From CBFHMJ01 sp965656875 (GTDB lineage Bacteria; Pseudomonadota; Gammaproteobacteria; Enterobacterales; Alteromonadaceae), in assembly GCA_965656875.1 (NCBI GenBank), contig CBFHMJ010000037.1, positions 1 through 14,723 on the forward strand: 14,723 nt of DNA, read 5' to 3'. A program made the translations under genes and the position numbers. This document shows positions 6,860 to 12,255 of the stretch, piece by piece. The notes beneath the pieces are model-generated. The model did no database searches, was not told where the DNA came from, and was given only the letters and a program-made list of their open reading frames with translations. Position 1 is the stretch's first letter; the number at the start of each line of letters is the position of its first letter.

Positions 6860-6942
6860 CTATTGAAATTGCTTTATCACGTTATTATCAGCCGGACCCC
6901 AAACAGATTCATCTAACCAGTTATTTAACTCTCCCGGTGTTT
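6860..6942 (-). pseudogene. C-terminal scrap of a polymorphic toxin, cut by an IS3 element
   Basis: The frame reads TPGELNNWLDESVWGPADNN then VIKQFQ and TAG (6860-6862). It stands directly upstream of the 81-aa membrane gene. Everything before it is replaced by the terminal repeat of the IS3-family element at about 6943. The fragment is too short to assign a toxin type. Confidence 0.5.
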
Positions 6943-6973
6943 TTCAAGGTAGTTGTCACTACTTGCTTAATTC

Positions 6974-7759
6974 TCAAGCAGCTTCTTTCTCTGGATTCAG
7001 GTGAACCTCTCCGACTGGCTCACAGTTCCTGACATTCCGCGACCAGCGCTCTGGCCTTTGCCTTTTGTGCTCCATCAACACTTTTTCACGATACAACAAG
7101 ATTCCTGCATCTTTGCCTGTGTGGCGCTTTGATGGAGTTAGATAATTCAGGCGACTGTGTTTATGCACGCTGTTGTACCCGTTAACGAAGGTCTCAACCC
7201 ATACGCGGCTTGCTTCGAGGTCATCAAAACCACTCGACGGCCAGCCCGGGATGTATTTTAGTGTACGGAACAGAGACTCCACATAAGGGTTGTCATCACT
7301 GACTCGCGGACGGCTATAGGAAGGCGTTATACCCGCTCTTTATCGACTACGCTGACGCCCTCTGCGATTAAGTTGCCCGGCCGCTTTGAGCACACGATAA
7401 AAACTCGATTCTGAAGCAATACACTCCCCCTTATCCAGTAATGTCGGTACGATCTGCGTTGGCGGCAGACTCACATATTCTGCTTAATTACTGATATCAA
7501 GGATGGCTTGTCGCTCTTGCTCTGTGAGTTTATTGGCCGGTTCGGGGCGCAGTGTTAACGGTCGCTGATCTTCCTGAACGTCACCGGCCTGATACCAGCG
7601 ACGGTAAGTTCTCAGCGCTATTCCAGCCTCGTTACAGGCGATTTTCAGTCTGCATCCGTTTTGGCAGGCTTCGTGTATAAGCGCAATCAGACGGTGCCTT
7701 TCATCGGTTGAGGTTAATCGTCTCCGGGTTCTTCCCCGTAAAAGGCTCTCAACTTTTTT
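6974..7759 (-). pseudogene. IS3-family transposase OrfB, two stops and a deleted catalytic core
   Basis: After the -1 slip the frame reads LLRGRTRRRLTSTDERHRLI, ALIHEACQNGCRLKIACNE, a helix-turn-helix-like part ALRTYRRWYQAGDVQEDQRP, and LTEQERQAILDISN. There is a TAA at 7484-7486, then AEYVSLPPTQIVPTLLDKG and SSFYRVLKAAGQLNRRG, and a second TAA at 7340-7342. It resumes directly at RAGITPSYSRPRVSDDNPYV and ESLFRTLKYIPGW, and ends LNPEKEAA. Roughly 100 residues of the rve domain, including the first two catalytic Asp, are missing between RQRSR and GITPS. The catalytic Glu (VESLF) remains. It is non-functional. Confidence 0.88.
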
Positions 7760-8214
7760 CTCAACACCAACAAGGCGGCTGCTTCAGCTAAGACTTTTTC
7801 TTTATGGCGAAGTTCTTTTTTTAATGCGTTGATTTCTCGTTTATCTGCGTTGGCTTGCCTTTTAGCTTCGGCTTCTCGCTCCTTACTGGACATGAAACCT
7901 TGCATACAGTCACCGCGCCATGCTTTAACCTGCTCAGGGTAAAGGCCTTTCTCCCGGCAGTACTGGCTCAATTCATATTCAGTCATGGAAAAAGTGTCTG
8001 CGACAACGGCCAGTTGGGTTTGAGCTGACCATTGCCCGGCGGAGGTCTTACTGTTTGGCACTGCGGCTCCTGATCCTCTGAGTTGTTTTCGCCAATTGTA
8101 CAGGGTGGCTTCACTGATGCTTTCTTCTTTTGCAACTTCGGCTACCGTTCGAGAGTGCGGAGGCAGCAACTTTTTCAATATTGCATCTTTTCTTTCTTGC
8201 GGATAACGAGACAT
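7714..8214 (-). CDS. IS3-family transposase OrfA (helix-turn-helix)
   Basis: About 166 residues from the ATG at 8214 (MSRYPQERKDAILKKLL); the frame stays open to a TTG at 8262 inside the terminal repeat, which is a less likely start. An N-terminal helix-turn-helix is visible (HSRTVAEVAKEESISEATLY, NWRKQLR), then a second segment, then a long charged leucine-heptad region (EREAEAKRQANADKREINAL, KKELRHKEKVLAEAAALLVL) typical of IS3 OrfA dimerisation zippers. It ends EEPGDD. The A_AAA_AAG motif near its end (7753-7759) should yield an OrfAB fusion by -1 frameshifting, but the orfB part is broken, so OrfA would at most bind ends or act as a regulator. Confidence 0.85.
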   Translation of the reverse strand: MSRYPQERKDAILKKLLPPHSRTVAEVAKEESISEATLYNWRKQLRGSGAAVPNSKTSAGQWSAQTQLAVVADTFSMTEYELSQYCREKGLYPEQVKAWRGDCMQGFMSSKEREAEAKRQANADKREINALKKELRHKEKVLAEAAALLVLRKKLRAFYGEEPGDD

Positions 8215-8275
8215 GATTGACTCTGCTACCGCCCCTGACTGGTTAAATTTCAACAGTGACAACTATCCTGACACA

Positions 8276-8470
8276 GGGGGTTTTCTTCAAAACCAAATAG
8301 TCTAAATATTTTTCGACCTCATTATCCCCCATAGATGAGGGGGGCCGCTTGTCGTGATAATTAATAAAGCCAGCAATCCATTTCAGGTAAGTGTCAACCG
8401 ACCGTAAAGAATATTGTTTGGCTAACATGTAATCTATGATTGAGTTTAAAAATAGCGAGCGTGTTCTCAT
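8276..8470 (-). pseudogene. intI: Integron integrase, N-terminal fragment truncated by IS3 element
   Basis: The frame reads MRTRSLFLNSIIDYMLAKQY, SLRSVDTYLKWIAGFINYHD, KRPPSSMGDNEVEKYLDYLV and LKK before running into the IS end (TPCVRIVV...). This is the SAM-like core-binding domain of an integron tyrosine recombinase: YSLRS..TYLKWI...F..YH.KR.P..MG..EVE.YL. About 64 of roughly 320 codons remain. The catalytic domain (Arg, His, Arg, Tyr and the IntI-specific patch) is absent from the window. ATG at 8470 lies 24 bases from a LexA box, with weak GGA about eight bases before it. It is divergent from the cassette array, as in all integrons. Confidence 0.88.
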
Positions 8471-8493
8471 AACTATTCCAATAAAAATTAACA

Positions 8494-8509
8494 CTGTGCG
8501 CATATACAG
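8494..8509 (-). promoter_or_regulatory. LexA (SOS) box of the intI promoter
   Basis: CTGTGCGCATATACAG has perfect CTGT...ACAG ends with eight bases between, matching the gammaproteobacterial LexA operator. It is located 24 bases upstream of the intI start. SOS control of integron integrases by LexA is well established. Here it would control only a truncated gene. Confidence 0.85.
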
Positions 8510-8566
8510 TTTAGATACTTTGCCCCCATAGTGAAGAAAACGAGCAAATGAGTCGTTTTCTACTTT

Positions 8567-8596
8567 TTGTCAAAAGATGATTTTTCTAAATGTTAT
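8567..8596 (+). promoter_or_regulatory. Candidate cassette promoter (Pc)
   Basis: TTGTCA (8567-8572) and TGTTAT (8591-8596) are separated by 18 bases and point into the array. Two short inverted repeats flank the area (gaaaacga/tcgttttc at 8536-8560 and ctaaat/atttag at 8586-8603). The -10 match is moderate, so this is a candidate only. The first gene starts about 125 bases downstream. Confidence 0.3.
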
Positions 8597-8639
8597 TATT
8601 TAGAAATGGCTTAAGATGTATGATAAAACTGGTTCAATC

Positions 8640-8701
8640 AGATAAATGACCCAACCATTGGTAGAGAAACGACCCATTGGGTCGATATTAAATTGTTATA
8701 T
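8640..8701 (+). other. attI: attI recombination region
   Basis: The first cassette joins at GTTATAT (8695-8701), with the crossover between 8695 and 8696. The cassette's own attC starts with ATATAAC (9098-9104), the exact complement, which fixes this point. Upstream, direct repeats gacccaac (8648-8655) and gacccatt (8671-8678, within the palindrome GACCCATTGGGTC) may be accessory integrase-binding sites, as found in attI1. This assignment of the direct repeats is by analogy. Confidence 0.65.
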
Positions 8702-8719
8702 ACCTAAGGAAGTTCAAGG

Positions 8720-9103
8720 ATGTATCCAAATTCAATAGATGAAAACTTAGTTGGTGAATATCCAGCGGCTACTAAATCGGGTGGCGGATATTTTTACGAT
8801 CAAGTTCTCGAATATCGTGTCTGGTGTAGACCTTGGGAAGGCGCTCCCGATGAATTTGACGGTGAAATTTATTACTATCCATTCCACACCTATGAAGAAG
8901 CGTTAGAGTTTTCAAATAACACCAAAGGTTCTGAGAGCCCTTTAGTATTGGTTAGGCAATACGAATGGATAGATGAACCTGAACCAAAGAAATTCATTCA
9001 TAAAACTGGCGAGCGCCTTACTGAGTGGCGTGTAGAATGGTTGCCTGATAGGAAACGTGATAAAAATACAATTGCAAAATTCATAAGTGCAGGCGGTATA
9101 TAA
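8720..9103 (+). CDS. Cassette 1: conserved hypothetical integron-cassette protein
   Basis: 127 residues, acidic and rich in aromatic residues: MYPNSIDENLVGEYPAATKS, GGGYFYDQVLEYRVWCRPWE, then DEFDGEIYYYPFHTYEEALE, and a C-terminus with ERLTEWRVEWLPDRKR. There is no signal peptide or membrane span. I recognise this as a type of protein carried in integron cassettes, but no biochemical function is known to me. The start has a strong ribosome binding site AAGGAAG (8706-8712), seven bases before the ATG. The stop TAA is embedded in the R'' box of attC1. As first in the array it is best placed for transcription from Pc. Confidence 0.85.
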   Translation: MYPNSIDENLVGEYPAATKSGGGYFYDQVLEYRVWCRPWEGAPDEFDGEIYYYPFHTYEEALEFSNNTKGSESPLVLVRQYEWIDEPEPKKFIHKTGERLTEWRVEWLPDRKRDKNTIAKFISAGGI

Positions 9104-9200
9104 CAAGCCAATTAAGTGCGGGACTGCTAAAGCTTGGCTCAGTTCCGCTTTGCTACACAGTTTAGCCAAGCATTATCAGCCCCTTATTGGGGCGTTAAGT
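9098..9200 (+). other. attC: attC1
   Basis: 103-bp site bounded by R'' ATATAAC (9098-9104) and R' GTTAAGT (9194-9200). The inner arms GCTTGGCT (9132-9139) and AGCCAAGC (9164-9171) form a hairpin. Confidence 0.88.
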
Positions 9201-9206
9201 ACTCGA

Positions 9207-9464
9207 ATGAATCAGAATCAAAAAGACCTAGTGGTCATATTCTTGGTTTTTGTTACGGTCACAGTAGTACTAGCGTCATTTGATCTTGTGGTGATGGCAT
9301 TATTTACGGCAGGCTTCGCTGGCTTGGCATGGTTGGAGAGAACCTTTCGCTGGTATAAAGAATGCAGTAGATCCGCGTGTAAGGTTGTATCTATAATTTG
9401 TACAGTTGTAATTTGGGCTCCTTTCTTGTATTTGCTTACGTCATATGTACAAAATCTCACTTAA
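9207..9464 (+). CDS. Cassette 2: small membrane protein
   Basis: 85 residues from the ATG at 9207; upstream extension of the frame runs back through attC1 and is not real. After a short polar start (MNQNQKDL) come two hydrophobic stretches that probably form a hairpin (VVIFLVFVTVTVVLASFDLV and MALFTAGFAGLAWLE), a basic aromatic loop with two Cys (RTFRWYKECSRSACK), and a last span (VVSIICTVVIWAPFLYLLTS). It has three probable membrane segments. No family recognised. There is no strong ribosome binding site; translation may depend on the R' region just upstream. The stop is within R'' of attC2. Confidence 0.72.
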   Translation: MNQNQKDLVVIFLVFVTVTVVLASFDLVVMALFTAGFAGLAWLERTFRWYKECSRSACKVVSIICTVVIWAPFLYLLTSYVQNLT

Positions 9465-9575
9465 CAAACCGCTCCTGGTCGAGTGCCAACTCTACGCTCT
9501 TTGTGGGTTGTCGCTTCGCTCCATTTTAACCCACAAAAAGCTCCGCGTTGGCACCGCCAGTGCGGGGCGTTAGGT
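9459..9575 (+). other. attC: attC2
   Basis: 117-bp site from R'' ACTTAAC (9459-9465) to R' GTTAGGT (9569-9575). R'' complements the cassette 2 start GTTAAGT. Paired arms: GTGCCAAC/GTTGGCAC and, inside, TTTGTGGGTT/AACCCACAAA. Confidence 0.9.
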
Positions 9576-9580
9576 AACTC

Positions 9581-9955
9581 ATGGAAGAATTAGCATCGAA
9601 TGAAATACAATTTTTAGTTGCTTTACTAGCATCTGAAGAATCGGAAGTTCATGAACTCAAAACTGAGTTAGATGCTCGCTACGTTAATAGTGATATAGTT
9701 CAAGTCGTACTTAAGGGGTTAATTTCCGATGGCACTATCGGCGTCACAAAATACCAAAGCGAGGAATATCACGATTTTGATAGAAATGATTCACTCAATC
9801 TAATAAAGGACTGGGATCATTTCGTTAAATCTCCGTTTCAGATATTCCTCACAGATGATGGTTATAAACGCTGGGAGACCGATGATTGGGGTATTACTAC
9901 AAATAGAGCGCGGCAACTAATGTATGCTAATGTTGGCAACTCAACTCGTGTATAG
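9581..9955 (+). CDS. Cassette 3: acidic soluble hypothetical protein
   Basis: 124 residues without signal or membrane segments. The first 60 residues look like a small helical, winged-helix-like unit (EIQFLVALLASEESEVHELK, TELDARYVNSDIVQVVLKGL, ISDGTIGVTKY), followed by NLIKDWDHFVKSPFQIFLTD and DGYKRWETDDWGI. The pattern of helices followed by 'ISDGTIGV...LTDDGYKRW' resembles winged-helix proteins in which a wing strand ends 'LTdeGr..w'. This is a weak structural guess, not a family assignment. The ATG lies five bases after the R' box, and the TAGG of GTTAGGT may act as its Shine-Dalgarno sequence. Confidence 0.75.
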   Translation: MEELASNEIQFLVALLASEESEVHELKTELDARYVNSDIVQVVLKGLISDGTIGVTKYQSEEYHDFDRNDSLNLIKDWDHFVKSPFQIFLTDDGYKRWETDDWGITTNRARQLMYANVGNSTRV

Positions 9956-9966
9956 TCAAAAGCGTT

Positions 9967-10068
9967 ACCTAACAAGTCACTAAAGCGGGACAAATAAAGT
10001 TTGGCTTTTGCTCCTGCGTCGCTAATTATAGCCAAACTAATTATTTGCCCCTTAGTGGGGCGTTAGCT
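9967..10068 (+). other. attC: attC3
   Basis: 102-bp site from R'' ACCTAAC (9967-9973), complementary to the cassette 3 start GTTAGGT, to R' GTTAGCT (10062-10068). Inner arms are AGTTTGGC/GCCAAACT. Confidence 0.9.
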
Positions 10069-10074
10069 GCAAAT

Positions 10075-10470
10075 ATGGAAACATTTATCTCAACAGTTGT
10101 TTTAATTTCTATTCCGTCTTTTTTAGCTGTGCGTCATTTCAACGAATATGGCACTTTTGACGACCCCAAGATTTGGGGGCGGGCTGAAAAAATAGCCTCT
10201 TTATTATTTGCGCTCTATTTGGGAATGATTTTAGTTTTAGGTAAATCAGGCATTTATTCCTTCTATGAACCAGTTTCGACTATTCGCGATCACCGCTTTA
10301 TGTTTTTCTTTTTGTTTCCAAGCATTGGCTTCGGTATTGCTATGTTTCCACGTGTAGCAGCAGAGTTCAGTCAAAACTACTTGCCTATGTTGCAATCTGA
10401 TATTCTCAAGTACTTTAGTATTTATGGTTGGCTAATTATTGTCTGTTTAACATTAATAATTGCGGTTTAA
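10075..10470 (+). CDS. Cassette 4: four-helix membrane protein
   Basis: 131 residues from the ATG at 10075; an in-frame extension upstream lies in attC3 and is excluded. Hydrophobic segments are at about 4-20 (FISTVVLISIPSFLAV), 44-66 (ASLLFALYLGMILVLGKSGI), 80-102 (RFMFFFLFPSIGFGIAMF) and 117-131 (YGWLIIVCLTLIIAV). Polar loops include HFNEYGTFDDPKIWGRAEK. No family recognised. The 3' attC of this cassette is collapsed to a 19-bp relic, so the gene is now physically joined to the next one. Confidence 0.75.
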   Translation: METFISTVVLISIPSFLAVRHFNEYGTFDDPKIWGRAEKIASLLFALYLGMILVLGKSGIYSFYEPVSTIRDHRFMFFFLFPSIGFGIAMFPRVAAEFSQNYLPMLQSDILKYFSIYGWLIIVCLTLIIAV

Positions 10471-10481
10471 TCAGCATGTGC

Positions 10482-10500
10482 AGCTAATAAATTGTTAGCT
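10482..10500 (+). other. Relic attC (R''/R' only), collapsed between cassettes 4 and 5
   Basis: AGCTAAT (10482-10488) and GTTAGCT (10494-10500) are separated by only five bases. They look like the outer boxes of an attC whose whole central part has been deleted. The R'' ends AAT rather than AAC, a variant also seen at 13657-13663. The remnant has no extrahelical bases or inner arms and is too short for a working attC. Confidence 0.5.
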
Positions 10501-10519
10501 TTACAAGAAGGGGATACGA

Positions 10520-11160
10520 GTGTTTTCGGACTTTTTACTAGAAGTGATTACATCCGCCGCTGTAAGTGCTGTGCTCACTGGCTATTAATATGGGTGACGA
10601 AATCTTGGGTTTCTGAACGTCTAAAAAATGCTATAAAAAGTGAGTATGACCAGAGGCTGGAAACGCATAAGGCGCAGCTGAAGTCCCAAATGGATGTAGA
10701 GGTCGAAAAACTAAAATCGAGTCTGAGTATTGCAGCAGCAGAAAGGCACGTTAAGTTTTCAAAGCTCCATGAAGAAAGAGCGTCTGTCATTGCAGAAACA
10801 TATTCACTTTTGAAAGATGTTTACATAACCCTCCAAGACTACGTAAAAATATTTGAGCCTGCTGGAGATAAGTCAAGAGAAGAGCGGCGTGAAATTGCAT
10901 ATGAAGCTCATGGTAGACTCAGAGGGTACTATCCAAAAAAGATCTTTTTTCTGCCACAAAAAACAGCCGAAAAGCTAGAAGAAATTGATATGGAACTAGT
11001 CAAAACGTTCAATGAGTTTGCATGGACCATTGATTTTCAGCAAGGCGGCGGAGATGCCAGGAAGTGGAACGAAATTTTTGAACGGATGAGAGGTGAAATG
11101 AAGTTAGCTCTAGGGGAGTTGGAGAATGAATTTAGGAAATTGCTAGGTGATGAAAGCTAA
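10520..11160 (+). pseudogene. Cassette 5: membrane-anchored coiled-coil protein, one-base frameshift
   Basis: Translation should begin at GTG 10520, with a strong AAGGGG (10508-10513) six bases before it. It reads MFSDFLLEVITSAAVSAVLT, G, then stops at 10586. The protein continues in the next frame from 10582 as LLIWVTKSWVSERLKNAIKS. Adding one base near 10582 joins them into about 213 residues: an N-terminal signal anchor, a coiled coil (EYDQRLETHKAQLKSQMDVE, VEKLKSSLSIAAAERHVKFS), then a helical domain (KIFEPAGDKSREERREIAYE, PKKIFFLPQKTAEKLEEIDM, NEFRKLLGDES). I recognise the layout from hypothetical integron-cassette proteins but not a function. The lesion may be real or a sequencing error. 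The long ORF starting at 10492 has an artefactual N-terminus. Confidence 0.72.
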
Positions 11161-11226
11161 CAAGTTGCTGCACGCGGAAAAATCATTCGCTGCGCTCATA
11201 ATTTTCCGGTGAGTAAGGCGTTATAC
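11155..11226 (+). other. attC: attC5
   Basis: 72-bp site from R'' AGCTAAC (11155-11161) to R' GTTATAC (11220-11226), with arms CGGAAAA and TTTTCCG. The R'' matches the 5' boundary of cassette 4 (GTTAGCT at 10062) as well as the relic, so cassettes 4 and 5 form one unit. The TAA of the cassette 5 gene lies within R''. Confidence 0.9.
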
Positions 11227-11233
11227 ATAAACC

Positions 11234-11599
11234 ATGAAATCATCCTATAAAACAATTTTCGTAATCTTTGTTTCATTTATCATATCTGCGATGGCAGACG
11301 AATACTTTCTCATTACACGAGGCGCTGAAGAGCTCACGTTCGCTGCCCACTCAATATTTATAGCTATTTGTCTGTTCATATGGTGCAAACAGCATGGAAG
11401 AGAAAACGGGCATACAGAGCTTAAAATGTACCCTATACTCTGCGCTTTGATTGGCTTCATCGGTATCCCCGTTTATGCATACAGGTTTTATGGCTTTAAG
11501 GGTGGAACAGTTCTTCTACTCAAAGCTTTTATTGTTTTAGTTATTACTGCCATGTTTTCTTACGGTGCCACTATTCTCTTTTCAACATTTTATGTATAA
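11234..11599 (+). CDS. Cassette 6: membrane protein
   Basis: 121 residues. Predicted spans are at about 7-21 (TIFVIFVSFIISAMA), 34-50 (LTFAAHSIFIAICLFIW), 66-82 (MYPILCALIGFIGIPVY) and 90-118 (GGTVLLLKAFIVLVITAMFS). A polar, basic loop (CKQHGRENGHTELK) lies between spans 2 and 3. No family recognised. The ATG lies eight bases after the R' box with no obvious Shine-Dalgarno sequence. The stop lies inside R'' of attC6. It is the third multi-span membrane protein in the array. Confidence 0.75.
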   Translation: MKSSYKTIFVIFVSFIISAMADEYFLITRGAEELTFAAHSIFIAICLFIWCKQHGRENGHTELKMYPILCALIGFIGIPVYAYRFYGFKGGTVLLLKAFIVLVITAMFSYGATILFSTFYV

Positions 11600-11709
11600 C
11601 AAACAAATTAAGTCACTCGCTCCGCTCGTTGGGACGCAAACACGTGGGCTGACTCGCTTCGCTCGAGATTTTAGCCCACGTGTTTCCGCCACTTATTTGG
11701 GTGTTAAAA
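11594..11709 (+). other. attC: attC6
   Basis: 116-bp site from R'' GTATAAC (11594-11600), complementary to GTTATAC at the cassette 6 start, to R' GTTAAAA (11703-11709). Long inner arms AACACGTGGGCT/AGCCCACGTGTT. Confidence 0.9.
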
Positions 11710-11715
11710 CTTAAA

Positions 11716-12210
11716 ATGAGCTACCGAGAAGCAGCAGAGAAAAGAGGATGTTATTGCGGTGTGTGGGATAACGAAGAACCGCCAAAACATCTAATAGAGC
11801 ACGGCTTGCCAAAAGGGTATTGTGGCAAGTGTGAACGTTGTGGCGTTAATGGCCATGCGCGTCATTTCCCCGGCCCGGTTCCATATACGGGGGCATGGTG
11901 CGACAGTTGCTATAAGCTTGTCGGTAAAACATGGTTTTTACGCATGCCAATTTTATGGTTGGTGTTTATTGGTGTTTATTGGTGTTTATTGGTGTTTATT
12001 GGTGTTTATTGGTGTTTATTGGTGTTTATTGGTGTTTATTGGTGTTTATTGGTGTTGCGGTTTATGGCTATTTTAATTTTGCAGCGTAAGGTTTTAACAA
12101 GGCTATCGTGCCTCGCCACACTTCGTGTGGCTGGACAAACTTTCCGGCGCTTGATTTTGTGGCGGAAAAAATTGCCACAAAACAATCACCAAAAAGTTTG
12201 CCGCACATAG
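11716..12210 (+). CDS. Cassette 7: Cys-rich protein with a C-terminal repeat segment, probably phase-variable
   Basis: Starting at ATG 11716, the first 75 residues have several Cys pairs in zinc-ribbon-like spacing: CYC (12-14), CGKCERCG (36-43), and CDSC (62-65), plus His in GHARHFPG. Then follows KTWFLRMPILWL and a hydrophobic segment encoded by nine 10-bp repeats, read as VFIGVYWCLL three times. After the repeats the frame runs on through attC7 to 12210, a nonsense-like tail (RKVLTRLSCLATLRVAGQ). In a different frame the sequence after the repeats gives GVAVYGYFNFAA with TAA at 12087-12089, just before attC7, which is the likely native end: a single membrane-spanning tail. Seven or ten repeats would restore it. 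The present reading is therefore probably an OFF or altered form. No family recognised. Confidence 0.72.
   Translation: MSYREAAEKRGCYCGVWDNEEPPKHLIEHGLPKGYCGKCERCGVNGHARHFPGPVPYTGAWCDSCYKLVGKTWFLRMPILWLVFIGVYWCLLVFIGVYWCLLVFIGVYWCLLVLRFMAILILQRKVLTRLSCLATLRVAGQTFRRLILWRKKLPQNNHQKVCRT
11961..12056 (+). repeat. Decanucleotide tandem repeat (9 full copies plus 6 bases)
   Basis: The unit ggtgtttatt occurs nine times without a mismatch (11961-12050), then ggtgtt. Ten bases is not a multiple of three, so each gain or loss of a unit changes the reading frame of the cassette 7 gene. Translation cycles through three phases every 30 bases. Confidence 0.97.
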
Positions 12211-12221
12211 CGGCGTTAGGG
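12092..12221 (+). other. attC: attC7
   Basis: 130-bp site from R'' TTTTAAC (12092-12098), complementary to GTTAAAA at the cassette 7 start, to R' GTTAGGG (12215-12221). Inner arms TTTTGTGGC/GCCACAAAA. It is the longest attC of the array. Confidence 0.86.
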
Positions 12222-12255
12222 GTATTCAGATTACTGTTCAAAAGGATTGGTTACT

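Larger units (their letters stand above)
6943..8275 (-). mobile_element. IS3-family insertion sequence, decayed, inserted in intI
   Basis: The element reads on the minus strand. Imperfect terminal repeats share TAGTTGTCACT: about 6949-6960 at its right end and, inverted, 8254-8264 at its left end, with outer bases nearer 8275. Between them lie orfA (7714-8214) and orfB (6974-about 7730), linked by an A_AAA_AAG slippery site at 7753-7759 for -1 frameshifting. The element is about 1.33 kb, shorter than expected, because the middle of orfB is deleted. No target duplication is evident, since the two flanks come from different genes (intI on the right, an Rhs toxin tail on the left). A deletion therefore accompanied or followed insertion. 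Confidence 0.78.

Noticed and set aside
8536..8560. Rho-independent terminator at gaaaacga/tcgttttc upstream of the array
   Set aside because: The stem is AT-rich and not preceded by a gene on the plus strand; it lies in the intI/Pc control region and could be regulatory, but nothing supports a terminator call.
9087..9206. N-terminal extension of the cassette 2 protein through attC1
   Set aside because: The extension translates the attC hairpin and overlaps the previous gene; the ATG at 9207 lies just after the crossover point.
10045..10074. Start of the cassette 4 gene at 10045
   Set aside because: It lies inside attC3; the ATG at 10075 is the first start within the cassette.
11961..12056. 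CRISPR-like array
   Set aside because: The repeat is contiguous with a 10-bp unit and no spacers; it is a simple tandem repeat in a gene.
11822..12076. 84-residue plus-strand ORF over the 10-bp repeats in a second frame
   Set aside because: It is an alternative phase of the repeat with an internal start and no ribosome binding site; the ATG at 11716 with Cys-rich sequence is the real gene.
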